Assembly (NCBI GenBank): GCA_031277035.1
Contig: JAISLY010000060.1
Location: forward strand, 22,446-86,445
Length of the DNA: 64,000 bases
Direction of reading: 5' to 3'
Origin: Coriobacteriales bacterium
Lineage (GTDB): Bacteria; Actinomycetota; Coriobacteriia; Coriobacteriales; UBA8131
In this document: positions 44,636 through 53,060 of the stretch, piece after piece
How the letters are laid out: each line of letters opens with the position of its first letter
Position numbering within the stretch: the first letter of the stretch is position 1
The notes under the pieces: generated by a model
The model's database searches: none
Seen by the model: the letters and a program-made list of their open reading frames with translations, nothing else
What the model was told of the DNA's origin: nothing
Program-made: the position numbers and the translations under genes

Positions 44636-47217
44636 GCCCTCGGCGGGGCGCAGAGCCTCCTGCAGCCGCGCCGCAGGAGGATGCCGCGCCGCGAACCACA
44701 CCGCAGGAGGAGGCCGCGCCGCAGGAGGCCGCGCCGCAAACCGCACAACAAGCCGCGCCGCAGGAGGCCGCGCCGCAGGAGGCCGCGCCGCAAACCGCTC
44801 GTGACCTGCATATTGTGGGCATCGTGCAGGGAGTGGGTTTTCGCCCCTTTGTCTATCGACTGGCACACGAGCAAAATCTGCGTGGATGGGTGCAAAACAC
44901 CGGCGACGGCGTACGTGCGCACGTGGAAGGGGCTCCCGATAATCTGGCTGCCTTTATCTCGGCGCTCAAACGCGAGGCTCCGCCTGCTGCGCGAATCGGT
45001 CGCATCGACACGGCGCCGGCTGCAATCGAGGGGGCCTCGAGCTTCTCCATCCTTCCCTCACGTGAGCGAAGGGGGGCCGAAGCGCACGCCACCGCCACCC
45101 CCGACGGTGCCGAGACGAGCGACATGCTTGCGGGGCACCTTGGGGCGCACAGTACCGCTGTCTCGCCCGACATCGCCACCTGCCCGAAATGCCGCGCAGA
45201 GCTCTTCGACCCCGATAACCGCCGCTTTCATTACCCGTTTATCAACTGCACCGACTGCGGGCCGCGTTTCACCATCATACGTGCGCTGCCCTATGACCGC
45301 CCAAACACTTCAATGGCCGACTTTGAGATGTGCGCACAGTGTGCTGCCGAGTACGCCAACCCGCTCGATCGCCGTTTTCACGCGCAGCCAGACGCCTGCT
45401 TTGCCTGCGGCCCCCATCTGAGTCTGTGGCAGCGCGGCTCCGTTATCCAGGCCCACAGCCGCGAGGGAAGCGATGCCGTGATAGAAACGGTCGCCGCCAT
45501 GCTGAAGGCCGGCGACATCGTCGCCATCAAGGGGCTTGGCGGCTATCATCTGGCCTGCGACGCGACCAATGAGTCGGCGGTCGCACACCTGCGCTCCCGT
45601 AAGCGCCGCACGGACAAGCCGTTCGCGGTCATGGTGCATGACGTACGCGAAGCACGCGCACTCTGCGAGGTCAGTGAGGACGAGGAGGCCGTACTCTGTG
45701 GCACCGTGCGGCCCATCGTATTGCTCAGACGCAGACGCATTGGGCAGGATGGAGAGAGCGCTTCGATTGCCCTGGCTCCCTCGGTTGCAGGCGAGCTGCA
45801 CGAACTGGGCCTGATGCTTGCCTGCACACCCCTGCACCACCTCCTGATGGCTCAGGTTGACGTTCCCCTGGTTATGACTTCGGGCAATCTCAGCGAAGAG
45901 CCGATTATCGCAGACGAAGAGGAGGCCCACGAGGCGCTGGGCGCCTGTGCCGATGCCTTTCTGGACAACAACCGCCCCATCGTATCGCGCTACGACGACA
46001 GTGTCGTGCGGATGGTCGACAGACAGCTTTACCTGGTACGCCGCGCCCGGGGCTATGCTCCCGCGCCCGTGCCCTTTCCTCCATATCTGGAACGCGGAGA
46101 CACCGTTTTGGCAGTCGGGCCCGAACAGAAAAGCACGCTCGCCCTCGTGCGGGAAAGCCAGGCTTTTGTCTCGCAGCACCTTGGAGACCTCGAAAGCGTC
46201 TCGTCGCTGAACGCCTGGCGACAGGCCCTGACACACTACCAGAGCCTCTTTGACCTGCATCCAAACCTTATCGCCTGCGACCAGCACCCCGAGTATCTCT
46301 CGACAAAATGGGCCCGCTCCCAGGATGAGCCGCGCATTGAGGCACAGCATCATCACGCGCACATCGCCAGCGTTCTTGCGGAAAACGGGCTAGAGCAGGC
46401 CATCGGTATCGCTTTTGATGGGACGGGCTTTGGAGATGACGGCACGATCTGGGGCGGCGAGGTGCTGCTTGCGACCTGCGTTGACTATGAGCGTATCGCC
46501 TACCTGCGACCCGTACCGCTGCCAGGGGCAGCGGCGGCCATCGAGCATCCTGAACGCATGGCCTGGTCCTATCTGTTCAGCCTCGGCCTGAGCGAACATG
46601 AAGGAGCGGCGGCGCTTGGCAGGCGCATTGGCCCTGATCGTCAGGCTTTGCTGGAAGGCATTATCGCTGGTAAGCTGAACAGCCCGCTCACGTCCTCGAT
46701 GGGGCGTCTGTTTGACGCAGTGAGCGCCCTGCTGAACATCTGCACCAGGCCAAGCTATGAAGGGCAGCCCGCCGTCGAGTTGGAAGCGGCGCTGTATGGA
46801 GCCTGTGAAGAGACGGACGAGACGAGTGAGAACGCGGCGGATCGCTACCGCTTCACGCTCGATATGCCACATATCGACCCCACCTCGCTTCTGTGCGCCA
46901 TCCTTGAGGATTTGGCGGCGGGCGAGCAGGTCGCTGCCATCTCCCTGCGCTTTCATCAGGCTCTTGTGCGGATGATTGTCGAGGTCTGTACGGCGGCGCG
47001 CCAGGCGAGTGGCATTGCGGCCGTTGCGCTCTCAGGGGGGGTCTTCATGAACCGCTATCTGCTTACCCATACCGTGCCCGCCCTGCGCGCCGCCGGCTTC
47101 TCTCCCGCCCTGAATCGCGATCTGCCTGCCAATGACGGCTGTATCGCCTACGGTCAGGCAGTGATTGCCGCCGCACAACTGGCGCAACTGCGCACAGAAG
47201 GCATAGAGTTGCTCTGA
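44632..47217 (+). CDS. hypF: HypF carbamoyltransferase, N-terminally extended
   Basis: Makes the carbamoyl precursor of the CN ligands of [NiFe]-hydrogenase. Domains: acylphosphatase (IVGIVQGVGFRPFVYRLA), two zinc fingers (CPKC...CTDC, CAQC...CFAC), YrdC-like and Kae1-like (HHHAHIASV). The 861 residues exceed the usual 750-770. The excess is the first about 57 residues, a Gln-Glu-Ala-Pro repeat from 15-base units (44640-44800). The GTG at 44632 overlaps the nikR stop as GTGA, so the extension is needed to reach a start codon. Confidence 0.93.
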   Translation: MSPRRGAEPPAAAPQEDAAPRTTPQEEAAPQEAAPQTAQQAAPQEAAPQEAAPQTARDLHIVGIVQGVGFRPFVYRLAHEQNLRGWVQNTGDGVRAHVEGAPDNLAAFISALKREAPPAARIGRIDTAPAAIEGASSFSILPSRERRGAEAHATATPDGAETSDMLAGHLGAHSTAVSPDIATCPKCRAELFDPDNRRFHYPFINCTDCGPRFTIIRALPYDRPNTSMADFEMCAQCAAEYANPLDRRFHAQPDACFACGPHLSLWQRGSVIQAHSREGSDAVIETVAAMLKAGDIVAIKGLGGYHLACDATNESAVAHLRSRKRRTDKPFAVMVHDVREARALCEVSEDEEAVLCGTVRPIVLLRRRRIGQDGESASIALAPSVAGELHELGLMLACTPLHHLLMAQVDVPLVMTSGNLSEEPIIADEEEAHEALGACADAFLDNNRPIVSRYDDSVVRMVDRQLYLVRRARGYAPAPVPFPPYLERGDTVLAVGPEQKSTLALVRESQAFVSQHLGDLESVSSLNAWRQALTHYQSLFDLHPNLIACDQHPEYLSTKWARSQDEPRIEAQHHHAHIASVLAENGLEQAIGIAFDGTGFGDDGTIWGGEVLLATCVDYERIAYLRPVPLPGAAAAIEHPERMAWSYLFSLGLSEHEGAAALGRRIGPDRQALLEGIIAGKLNSPLTSSMGRLFDAVSALLNICTRPSYEGQPAVELEAALYGACEETDETSENAADRYRFTLDMPHIDPTSLLCAILEDLAAGEQVAAISLRFHQALVRMIVEVCTAARQASGIAAVALSGGVFMNRYLLTHTVPALRAAGFSPALNRDLPANDGCIAYGQAVIAAAQLAQLRTEGIELL

Positions 47218-47315
47218 GACGGATAGACTGCGTACAGAAAACCGAGAGTGACTCTGGGGCGTGGCGCAGACGGAGTGCTCCGGGGCTCTGAGATTGATTG
47301 TGAGGAGGACGGCAT

Positions 47316-47549
47316 ATGTGTTTGGCGATACCAGCCCGCATAGAAAGCATCGGCGATAACCGGCTCGCGGTAACCGACGTGCTCGGCGTCAAGCGCCAGG
47401 TTGCCCTGGACCTCGTGCCACAGGCAAAGGTAGGCGACTTTTTACTGGTTCACGCGGGCTATGGCATCGAAGTCATAAGCGAGCAGCTCGCGCAGGAGAC
47501 CCTGGATCTCATTCGCGAAATTCCCGAGTTGGTGGGAACCGAAGCATGA
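47316..47549 (+). CDS. hypC: HypC hydrogenase chaperone
   Basis: A 77-residue HypC/HybG with the essential N-terminal Cys in MCLAIPARIES and the OB-like core VGDFLLVHAGYGIEVI. It carries the Fe(CN)2CO group to the hydrogenase large subunit with HypD. GGAGGA lies before the ATG; its TGA overlaps hypD as ATGA. Confidence 0.95.
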   Translation: MCLAIPARIESIGDNRLAVTDVLGVKRQVALDLVPQAKVGDFLLVHAGYGIEVISEQLAQETLDLIREIPELVGTEA

Positions 47550-48667
47550 CGATGCCTGATATGGCTCTGCTCGACTCCTTTCGCGATCCTCTGCTTGCCC
47601 GCAGACTGCTTGCGGCCATACAAAACAGAGCGGCACATCTTGCCGAACACACGAAGCGGCCCGTGCATCTCATGGAGGTCTGCGGCACGCACACCGTCGC
47701 CATCGCCCGATCGGGATTCTGCTCGGTACTGCCCGAGAGCGTCCGGCTCATCAGCGGGCCGGGTTGCCCCGTCTGCGTAACCTCGAACAGCGACATCGAC
47801 CGCATCATCGCGCTGACCCGCATACCCGGTGTGACCCTGGCAAGCTTTGGTGATATGATACGAGTACCCGGATCGAGCAGCTCCCTGCAGACGCGCAAGG
47901 CCGAGGGGGCCGACATAGAGGTGCTGTACTCGCCCCTTGACGCACTGCGACTTGCCCAGGAGCGTCCTGAGCGGCAGATTGTCTTCGTCGGTGTCGGTTT
48001 TGAGACAACCGCGCCGCTGATAGCCGCGACTGTCGAGCGAGCGGTCGCGCAGGGTGTGGAGAACTTCAGCGTCCTTGTGGCGCACAAGCGGGTGCCGCCT
48101 GCCCTGGCGGCCCTCGTCAACGATACCGAAGTCGCCCTCGACGCACTCATCCTGCCCGGGCATGTCAGCACCGTGATTGGCAGTGAGCCCTATCGCTTCC
48201 TGGCCCGCGACCACAACATCCCCGGGGTCATCACCGGCTTTGAGCCCCTCGACGTGCTCCAGGGTATCGCGCAGCTGCTGGAACTGCTCGCGGCGGGGCG
48301 GGCGGACATCGAGATAGCCTACCGACGCGCCGTCCATGTTGAGGGAAACCCGACCGCGCTGGCTGCCCTGGAACGGGTCTTTGAGCCATCGGATGCCACC
48401 TGGCGCGGACTTGGTCGGATTGCGCAGAGTGGCTATGTGCTGCGCGAAGAGTTTGCCGCCTTTGACGCATTGCGCCGCTTCTCACCAGAAGTCGAGCCGA
48501 CCGTCGAGCCCCAGGGTTGTCGATGTGGAGAGGTGCTGCGCGGTGTCATGGCGCCGGGCGACTGCCCTCTGTTCGCGCGCGTGTGCACACCCGCACACCC
48601 CGTTGGCCCCTGCATGGTCTCCTCGGAGGGCAGCTGCGCGGCGCATTATCGCTATCGGAGGGGATGA
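47546..48667 (+). CDS. hypD: HypD Fe-ligand assembly protein
   Basis: A 373-residue HypD. Family motifs are complete: MEVCGTHTVAI, SGPGCPVCVT, GFETTAPLIA, and the C-terminal Fe-S Cys set (GCRCGEVLRG, CPLFARVCTP, GPCMVSSEGSCAA). It builds the iron cyanide/CO unit with HypC. Its end is covered by copy A of a 37-base duplication. Confidence 0.95.
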   Translation: MTMPDMALLDSFRDPLLARRLLAAIQNRAAHLAEHTKRPVHLMEVCGTHTVAIARSGFCSVLPESVRLISGPGCPVCVTSNSDIDRIIALTRIPGVTLASFGDMIRVPGSSSSLQTRKAEGADIEVLYSPLDALRLAQERPERQIVFVGVGFETTAPLIAATVERAVAQGVENFSVLVAHKRVPPALAALVNDTEVALDALILPGHVSTVIGSEPYRFLARDHNIPGVITGFEPLDVLQGIAQLLELLAAGRADIEIAYRRAVHVEGNPTALAALERVFEPSDATWRGLGRIAQSGYVLREEFAAFDALRRFSPEVEPTVEPQGCRCGEVLRGVMAPGDCPLFARVCTPAHPVGPCMVSSEGSCAAHYRYRRG

Positions 48668-48761
48668 GCATGGGCGATACCGTCCTTTTGCCTCCGCACT
48701 TGATGTTAAGTAATGATTCAGCACATCGGAGGGGATGAGCATGGGCGATACCGTCCTTTTG
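48654..48761 (+). repeat. Duplicated start of hypE (37 bp, two copies 71 bp apart)
   Basis: The 37 bases spanning ribosome-binding site and first codons of hypE (ATCGGAGGGGATGAGCATGG...) occur identically at 48654-48690 and 48725-48761. The first copy opens a 22-codon frame (48670-48738, beginning MGDTVLLPPHLML) whose TGA overlaps the ATG at 48735. So the hypD-hypE junction holds a small leader ORF made from a duplication; the offset of 71 puts it out of frame with hypE. Confidence 0.85.
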
Positions 48762-49964
48762 GCGCATGGTTCTGGCGGCTCGATGATGCGAGAGCTCATC
48801 GAGGGCCTGTTCTTTGATGCCTATGGCTCCGCAGAACTATTGCGCGGCGACGACGCGGCGATTCTTGAAACGCTGGCGGCAGGTGGTGCAGATGCCGGAC
48901 GACTGGCGCTTTCTACCGATACCTTTGTGGTCAGTCCGTATTTCTTCCCCGGAGGAGACATCGGCCGCCTCGCTGTCTGCGGCACGGTCAACGACGTGGC
49001 GACCTCCGGAGCCGTCCCCCTGTGGCTTTCGGTCGGCTTCATCCTGGAGGAAGGCCTGCCGCTGGCTGACCTCAGAGGTATCTGTGCCTCGATGGCCGCT
49101 GCCGCGCGCGAGGCCGGCGTGCGAATTGTCACCGGCGATACGAAGGTGGTCGAGCGGGGGCATGGCGATGGCATCTACATCAACACGACGGGCGTTGGCC
49201 TGTTTGCGCCGGCCCTCGGGTACGCGGACAGCGGCCATCGAGGCACACGGCGGGCCCTCTCGGGGGCAGACTGTCAGCCCGGCGACCGCGTCCTGCTCTC
49301 GGGGACACTCGGCGACCACGGCATCGCCATCGTCTCGGCCCGTGAGAATCTGGGATTTACTTCGACGATTGAAAGCGATGTCGCACCCCTGAACCATCTG
49401 GTCGCCGACGTGCTTGACCTTGCCCCCCATACGCGATGCTTTCGCGATCCAACCCGCGGCGGCCTGGCCTCGACGCTCAATGAGCTGGCGATGCAAAGTC
49501 AGGTCGCGATTATTGTTGAGGAGGAGGCCGTACCCGTACACGACGCCGTGCGAGGCGCCTGCGAGATGCTTGGCTATGACATCTTCCAGGTGGCCAACGA
49601 GGGCAAGATGGTGGCCGTCGTGCCTGCGCAGGAAGCCGAGGCGGCGCTTTGTGCGATGCGGGCGAGCCGTTATGGCAAAGACGCCGCGCTCATCGGCGAG
49701 GTCGCTGCGATTGAGGGCGGCGCTGTGGACGGTGTGAGCGCTGCGAGCGCTGTGGGCAGTGTGGGCGCGGCGGGTGCGGCGGGCGGAGACGGCGGGGGCG
49801 CTGTGGGCGCTGTGGGCGCGACGGGCGGAGACGGCGGGGGTGGTGGCAGGCGAACAGACAGAGCATATGCGGGAGCCGAGCCACTTGTCACCGTCCGCAC
49901 CGCCTTCGGCTCACAGCGCGTTCTCGACATGCTGGTCGGAGAGCAACTTCCCCGCATCTGCTGA
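48741..49964 (+). CDS. hypE: HypE carbamoyl dehydratase
   Basis: An ATP-dependent enzyme that dehydrates the carbamoyl on its own C-terminal Cys to cyanide. PurM-like domains: AHGSGGSMMRELIE and LLRGDDAAIL near the start; the C-terminal Cys is the last residue (LPRIC). Before it lies an in-frame Gly/Ala insertion of about 60 residues (GAAGAAGGDGGGAVGAVG and similar, 49730-49850) that lengthens the protein to 407 residues versus about 340. The ATG at 48741 is preferred because GGAGGGG is 6 bases upstream; the ATG at 48735 touches it. Confidence 0.93.
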   Translation: MGDTVLLAHGSGGSMMRELIEGLFFDAYGSAELLRGDDAAILETLAAGGADAGRLALSTDTFVVSPYFFPGGDIGRLAVCGTVNDVATSGAVPLWLSVGFILEEGLPLADLRGICASMAAAAREAGVRIVTGDTKVVERGHGDGIYINTTGVGLFAPALGYADSGHRGTRRALSGADCQPGDRVLLSGTLGDHGIAIVSARENLGFTSTIESDVAPLNHLVADVLDLAPHTRCFRDPTRGGLASTLNELAMQSQVAIIVEEEAVPVHDAVRGACEMLGYDIFQVANEGKMVAVVPAQEAEAALCAMRASRYGKDAALIGEVAAIEGGAVDGVSAASAVGSVGAAGAAGGDGGGAVGAVGATGGDGGGGGRRTDRAYAGAEPLVTVRTAFGSQRVLDMLVGEQLPRIC

Positions 49965-50051
49965 AGCGTGCGCACGGTTGCCCCTGCCCCTGCCCCGCTT
50001 CTGCTCCTGCTCCGCCCCTGCTCCTGCCCCCGCTGGCACTCACCAAAGCGC

Positions 50052-52181
50052 CTATAACAGCTCGCATATCTCCTGAGCATAGGCTATCGGATCGTCAAGC
50101 GGTAAGCCCTCGATGAGCAGGGCCTGGCCGTAGAGCACCTTGGTGTAGCGGGCAAGCTCCTCGCTGCGCTCCTCCGCAAATGCTGCCTTGAGCTTGGCAA
50201 ACACCGGATGGGCGGCATTGATCTCAAGGACGCGTTCGGCCTTTGGCTTCTCCTCGCCGCCTGGCATTCTTGCAAAGGTCTTCTCCATCTCAAGCGAAAT
50301 CGGTCCTGACGAGCTTATGCAGACAGGAGCATCGGCAAGGCGTGTGGAGACAATCACCTTCCCAACGGCACCGTCCAGGGCCCTGGCCATCGCCTCGAAC
50401 AAAGGCTCGTTGTCCTTTTCCACCTGCTCGGCGGCGGCCTTCTCCTCTTCAGTGCCCAGATCCAACCCCTCGCTCATGATATTTTTCAGGGTATAGCTCC
50501 TGGGGACGCTCGTGTCGTTCCTCCCGACATCCGAGGCGCTGTCGCTTCCCTCCGCAGCCGCGTCCGCAGCAGAGCCGGACGCATCCGCATCAGCTGCACG
50601 GCTGTACTCACCGAGCATCATGAGGGCAAACTCATCGACCTCCGCATCGCCCAGTAACACGTCATAGCCCCTGGCAAGTGCGCTGGTCACCACCGGCAAC
50701 TTCTTCAGGCGCTCCAGCGAATCGCCCACGGCATACAGGATGTGTTCCTGGTCCTCGCGGACATCCGTCAGGTACTCGTCCAGGGTCACCATCCGCTCCT
50801 GCTTTGCGGAGTAGTACAGCAGCAGGTCGGCCAATACCTCGCGGTTCTGCCCATAGCTGCTGTAGATGCCAAATTTCAGCGACTGGCCAAAATCGTGGAA
50901 GAAGGCCTCGTACGAATCGCGGTCATTGGCGCAAAAGTCGAGCAGCTCCTGCTTAATCCTCTTGGCTACCCGCTTTGAAATCGCACGCAGCTGATGGTTG
51001 TGCTGCAGGGTCTCACGGCTGATATTGAGCGTGAGGTCAGGCGAATCCACCACGCCTCGGACAAAGCCAAAGTAGTCGGGCAGCAGCTCCTCACAGCGCT
51101 CCATAATCAGGACGTTGTTGGTATAAAGGGCCAGGCCGCCCCGGTAATCCCTGCTGTAGAAATCATAGGGTGCATGGGCGGGCACAAACAGCAGGGCATC
51201 GTAGGTAAGCGCACCTTCCACATGCAGTGAGACGCGGCGCGCCGGCGCGTTGTAGTCGTGAAACTCCGCCCTGTAAAACTCCTCGTACTCCTCGTCGCTG
51301 ACCTCGCCTTTGCCCCGTTTCCAGATTGGCGTCATCGAATTGAGGGTCTCAAGCTCCAGCACATCCTCATACTCGATCTGGTAGTCATCTGGCGCGTCGT
51401 CAGGCTTGGGCTTGGCACGGTGACGCTCAAGCTCCATCTGGATGGGGTAGCGCACATAATTGCTATATTTTTTAACAAGTTCTTGGATTGTGTAGGGTTC
51501 GAGAAAAGCGCTGTAATTCTCCTCTGCCCCGTCTTCCTTGAGGGTAAGAATCACATCGGTACCCGCCTGCGCTCGCTGCGCCTTGCGCACGCTATAGCCT
51601 TCCCTGCCATCGCTTTCCCAGGCAAATGCCTCATCGCAGCCCTGGGCGCGTGAGACCACCCGTACCGCGCTGGCCACCATGAAAGCAGAATAAAAGCCCA
51701 CACCAAACTGACCGATGATGCTGATGTCCGAGCGTGCCGCGCCTTTTGGCGAACTGCCTGCTCCCCCACTCGCCGCATCCGTCGCGTCTGCCGCATCCGT
51801 CGCCGCGCCGTTTGTCGCATTCGTCGTCGCGTCTGCCGCGTCCGTCGCCGCGCCGTTCGCGTCGATTGCGTTTTGCTCCAGGAAGTCCAGGCTGCCGGAA
51901 TGGGCAATGGTGCCGAGGTTCTTCTCCAGATCCTCGCGCGTCATGCCGATACCGTTGTCGGAGATGGTGATGGTGCGCGTGGCCTTATCCGGCGTGATGC
52001 GGATAGCCAGAGAATCCCGGTTCAGCGAGATGCTGGTGTCGGTGAGGCTTCGAAAGGAGAGCTTGTCGATGGCGTCCGAGGCGTTGGAAATCAACTCACG
52101 CAGGAATATCTCCCTGTTGGTGTAGATTGAGTTGATCACCAGATCCAGCAGGCGCTGGCTTTCCGTTTTGAACTTCTTCAT
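50052..52181 (-). CDS. htpG: HtpG (Hsp90) with low-complexity insertion in the lid
   Basis: An Hsp90 chaperone of 709 residues. GHKL motifs: RELISNASDAIDKL, ITISDNGIGMT, GTIAHSGS and IGQFGVGFYSAFMV. Between GSLDFLE and ISIIGQFG the frame holds about 45 residues of Ala/Asp/Thr repeat (GAATDAADATTNATNG), exactly in the ATP lid. A second stretch (about 535-560, DADASGSAADAAAEG) lies in the C-terminal half. Its ATG overlaps the corrinoid-protein stop as ATGA, an unusual pairing. Confidence 0.95.
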   Translation of the reverse strand: MKKFKTESQRLLDLVINSIYTNREIFLRELISNASDAIDKLSFRSLTDTSISLNRDSLAIRITPDKATRTITISDNGIGMTREDLEKNLGTIAHSGSLDFLEQNAIDANGAATDAADATTNATNGAATDAADATDAASGGAGSSPKGAARSDISIIGQFGVGFYSAFMVASAVRVVSRAQGCDEAFAWESDGREGYSVRKAQRAQAGTDVILTLKEDGAEENYSAFLEPYTIQELVKKYSNYVRYPIQMELERHRAKPKPDDAPDDYQIEYEDVLELETLNSMTPIWKRGKGEVSDEEYEEFYRAEFHDYNAPARRVSLHVEGALTYDALLFVPAHAPYDFYSRDYRGGLALYTNNVLIMERCEELLPDYFGFVRGVVDSPDLTLNISRETLQHNHQLRAISKRVAKRIKQELLDFCANDRDSYEAFFHDFGQSLKFGIYSSYGQNREVLADLLLYYSAKQERMVTLDEYLTDVREDQEHILYAVGDSLERLKKLPVVTSALARGYDVLLGDAEVDEFALMMLGEYSRAADADASGSAADAAAEGSDSASDVGRNDTSVPRSYTLKNIMSEGLDLGTEEEKAAAEQVEKDNEPLFEAMARALDGAVGKVIVSTRLADAPVCISSSGPISLEMEKTFARMPGGEEKPKAERVLEINAAHPVFAKLKAAFAEERSEELARYTKVLYGQALLIEGLPLDDPIAYAQEICELL

Positions 52182-52816
52182 GCGGCGATAAGCTCGGCAG
52201 CCTTCGCAGCAGCAGAACCTGCGTCGGGCGTGTAGCCATCGGCTCCGATCTGATCTGCGAGTTCCTGCGTAACCGGCGCGCCGCCAACCATGATTTTCAC
52301 CCGGTCGCGCAGGCCGGCCTCGTCAAACGCCTTGACCGTGGACTCAAGGGCGGGCAGGGTCGTGGTCAACAGTGCGGAGAGCGCTACGAGGTTTACGTCC
52401 TTGTGAGTCTGCACATACTCGACAAAGGTCTCCGGCGCAACGTCCACACCGAGATCCTCAATCTCGATACCCTTGCCTTCGATCATCATCTTCACGAGGT
52501 TCTTGCCAATGTCATGCATATCGCCCTGAACCGTGCCGATAACCGCCCTGCCGAGCGGCTCGTTGCCCTCGCCGGCAAGCAGCGGTTTGAGCAGAGCGGT
52601 GCCGGCGTTCATCGCACGGGCAGCCACAAGAACCTCGGGCACGAAAATCTCATTGTTCTTGAATTTGGGGCCGATGATGTCCATCGCGGCCAGCAGAGCG
52701 CCGTTCAGTATCTCGTGAGCCGAGATGCCTTCGTCAATCGCCTGCTGCACAAGCGCCTCGACGTCCCTTCTTTTGCCAGCCTGCACCGCTGCGGAAATAT
52801 CGTCAAGAATTGCCAT
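52178..52816 (-). CDS. Corrinoid (B12-binding) methyltransferase protein
   Basis: A 212-residue MtaC/MtbC-like carrier. Residues 1-85 form the helical cap domain; DMHDIGKN is the cobalamin His-ligand motif DxHxxG, followed by VDVAPETFVEY, SALLTTTLP and GGAPV. The cobalt is methylated by a substrate-specific methyltransferase, which is not in the window. It is divergent from the gene for its predicted activator. Confidence 0.92.
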   Translation of the reverse strand: MAILDDISAAVQAGKRRDVEALVQQAIDEGISAHEILNGALLAAMDIIGPKFKNNEIFVPEVLVAARAMNAGTALLKPLLAGEGNEPLGRAVIGTVQGDMHDIGKNLVKMMIEGKGIEIEDLGVDVAPETFVEYVQTHKDVNLVALSALLTTTLPALESTVKAFDEAGLRDRVKIMVGGAPVTQELADQIGADGYTPDAGSAAAKAAELIAA

Positions 52817-53060
52817 AGTTTTCTCCCCTTTCTGGGAAAGTCGTCTTCACGGCGGCTCTCTTTGACAGACCGCCTGAAGCGTACTGTTCCATGGTAGACC
52901 TCGCGGCCTTCTCGCGCAGCGCAAGTGCCATACAATGTGCCGACTGCACACAAAGTCTCCCATAGACTGGACACCCCTGCCTTCAACCGTTTGCGCCTTC
53001 CCACCGGGTGTGAAGAGAGGGTATGATGTGCCGACCGACCGATTGCAGAAATGGAGCAGA

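Noticed and set aside
48664-48690. First copy of the repeated sequence as the true hypE start
   Set aside because: It is out of frame with hypE (offset 71) and stops after 22 codons; the second copy is in frame.
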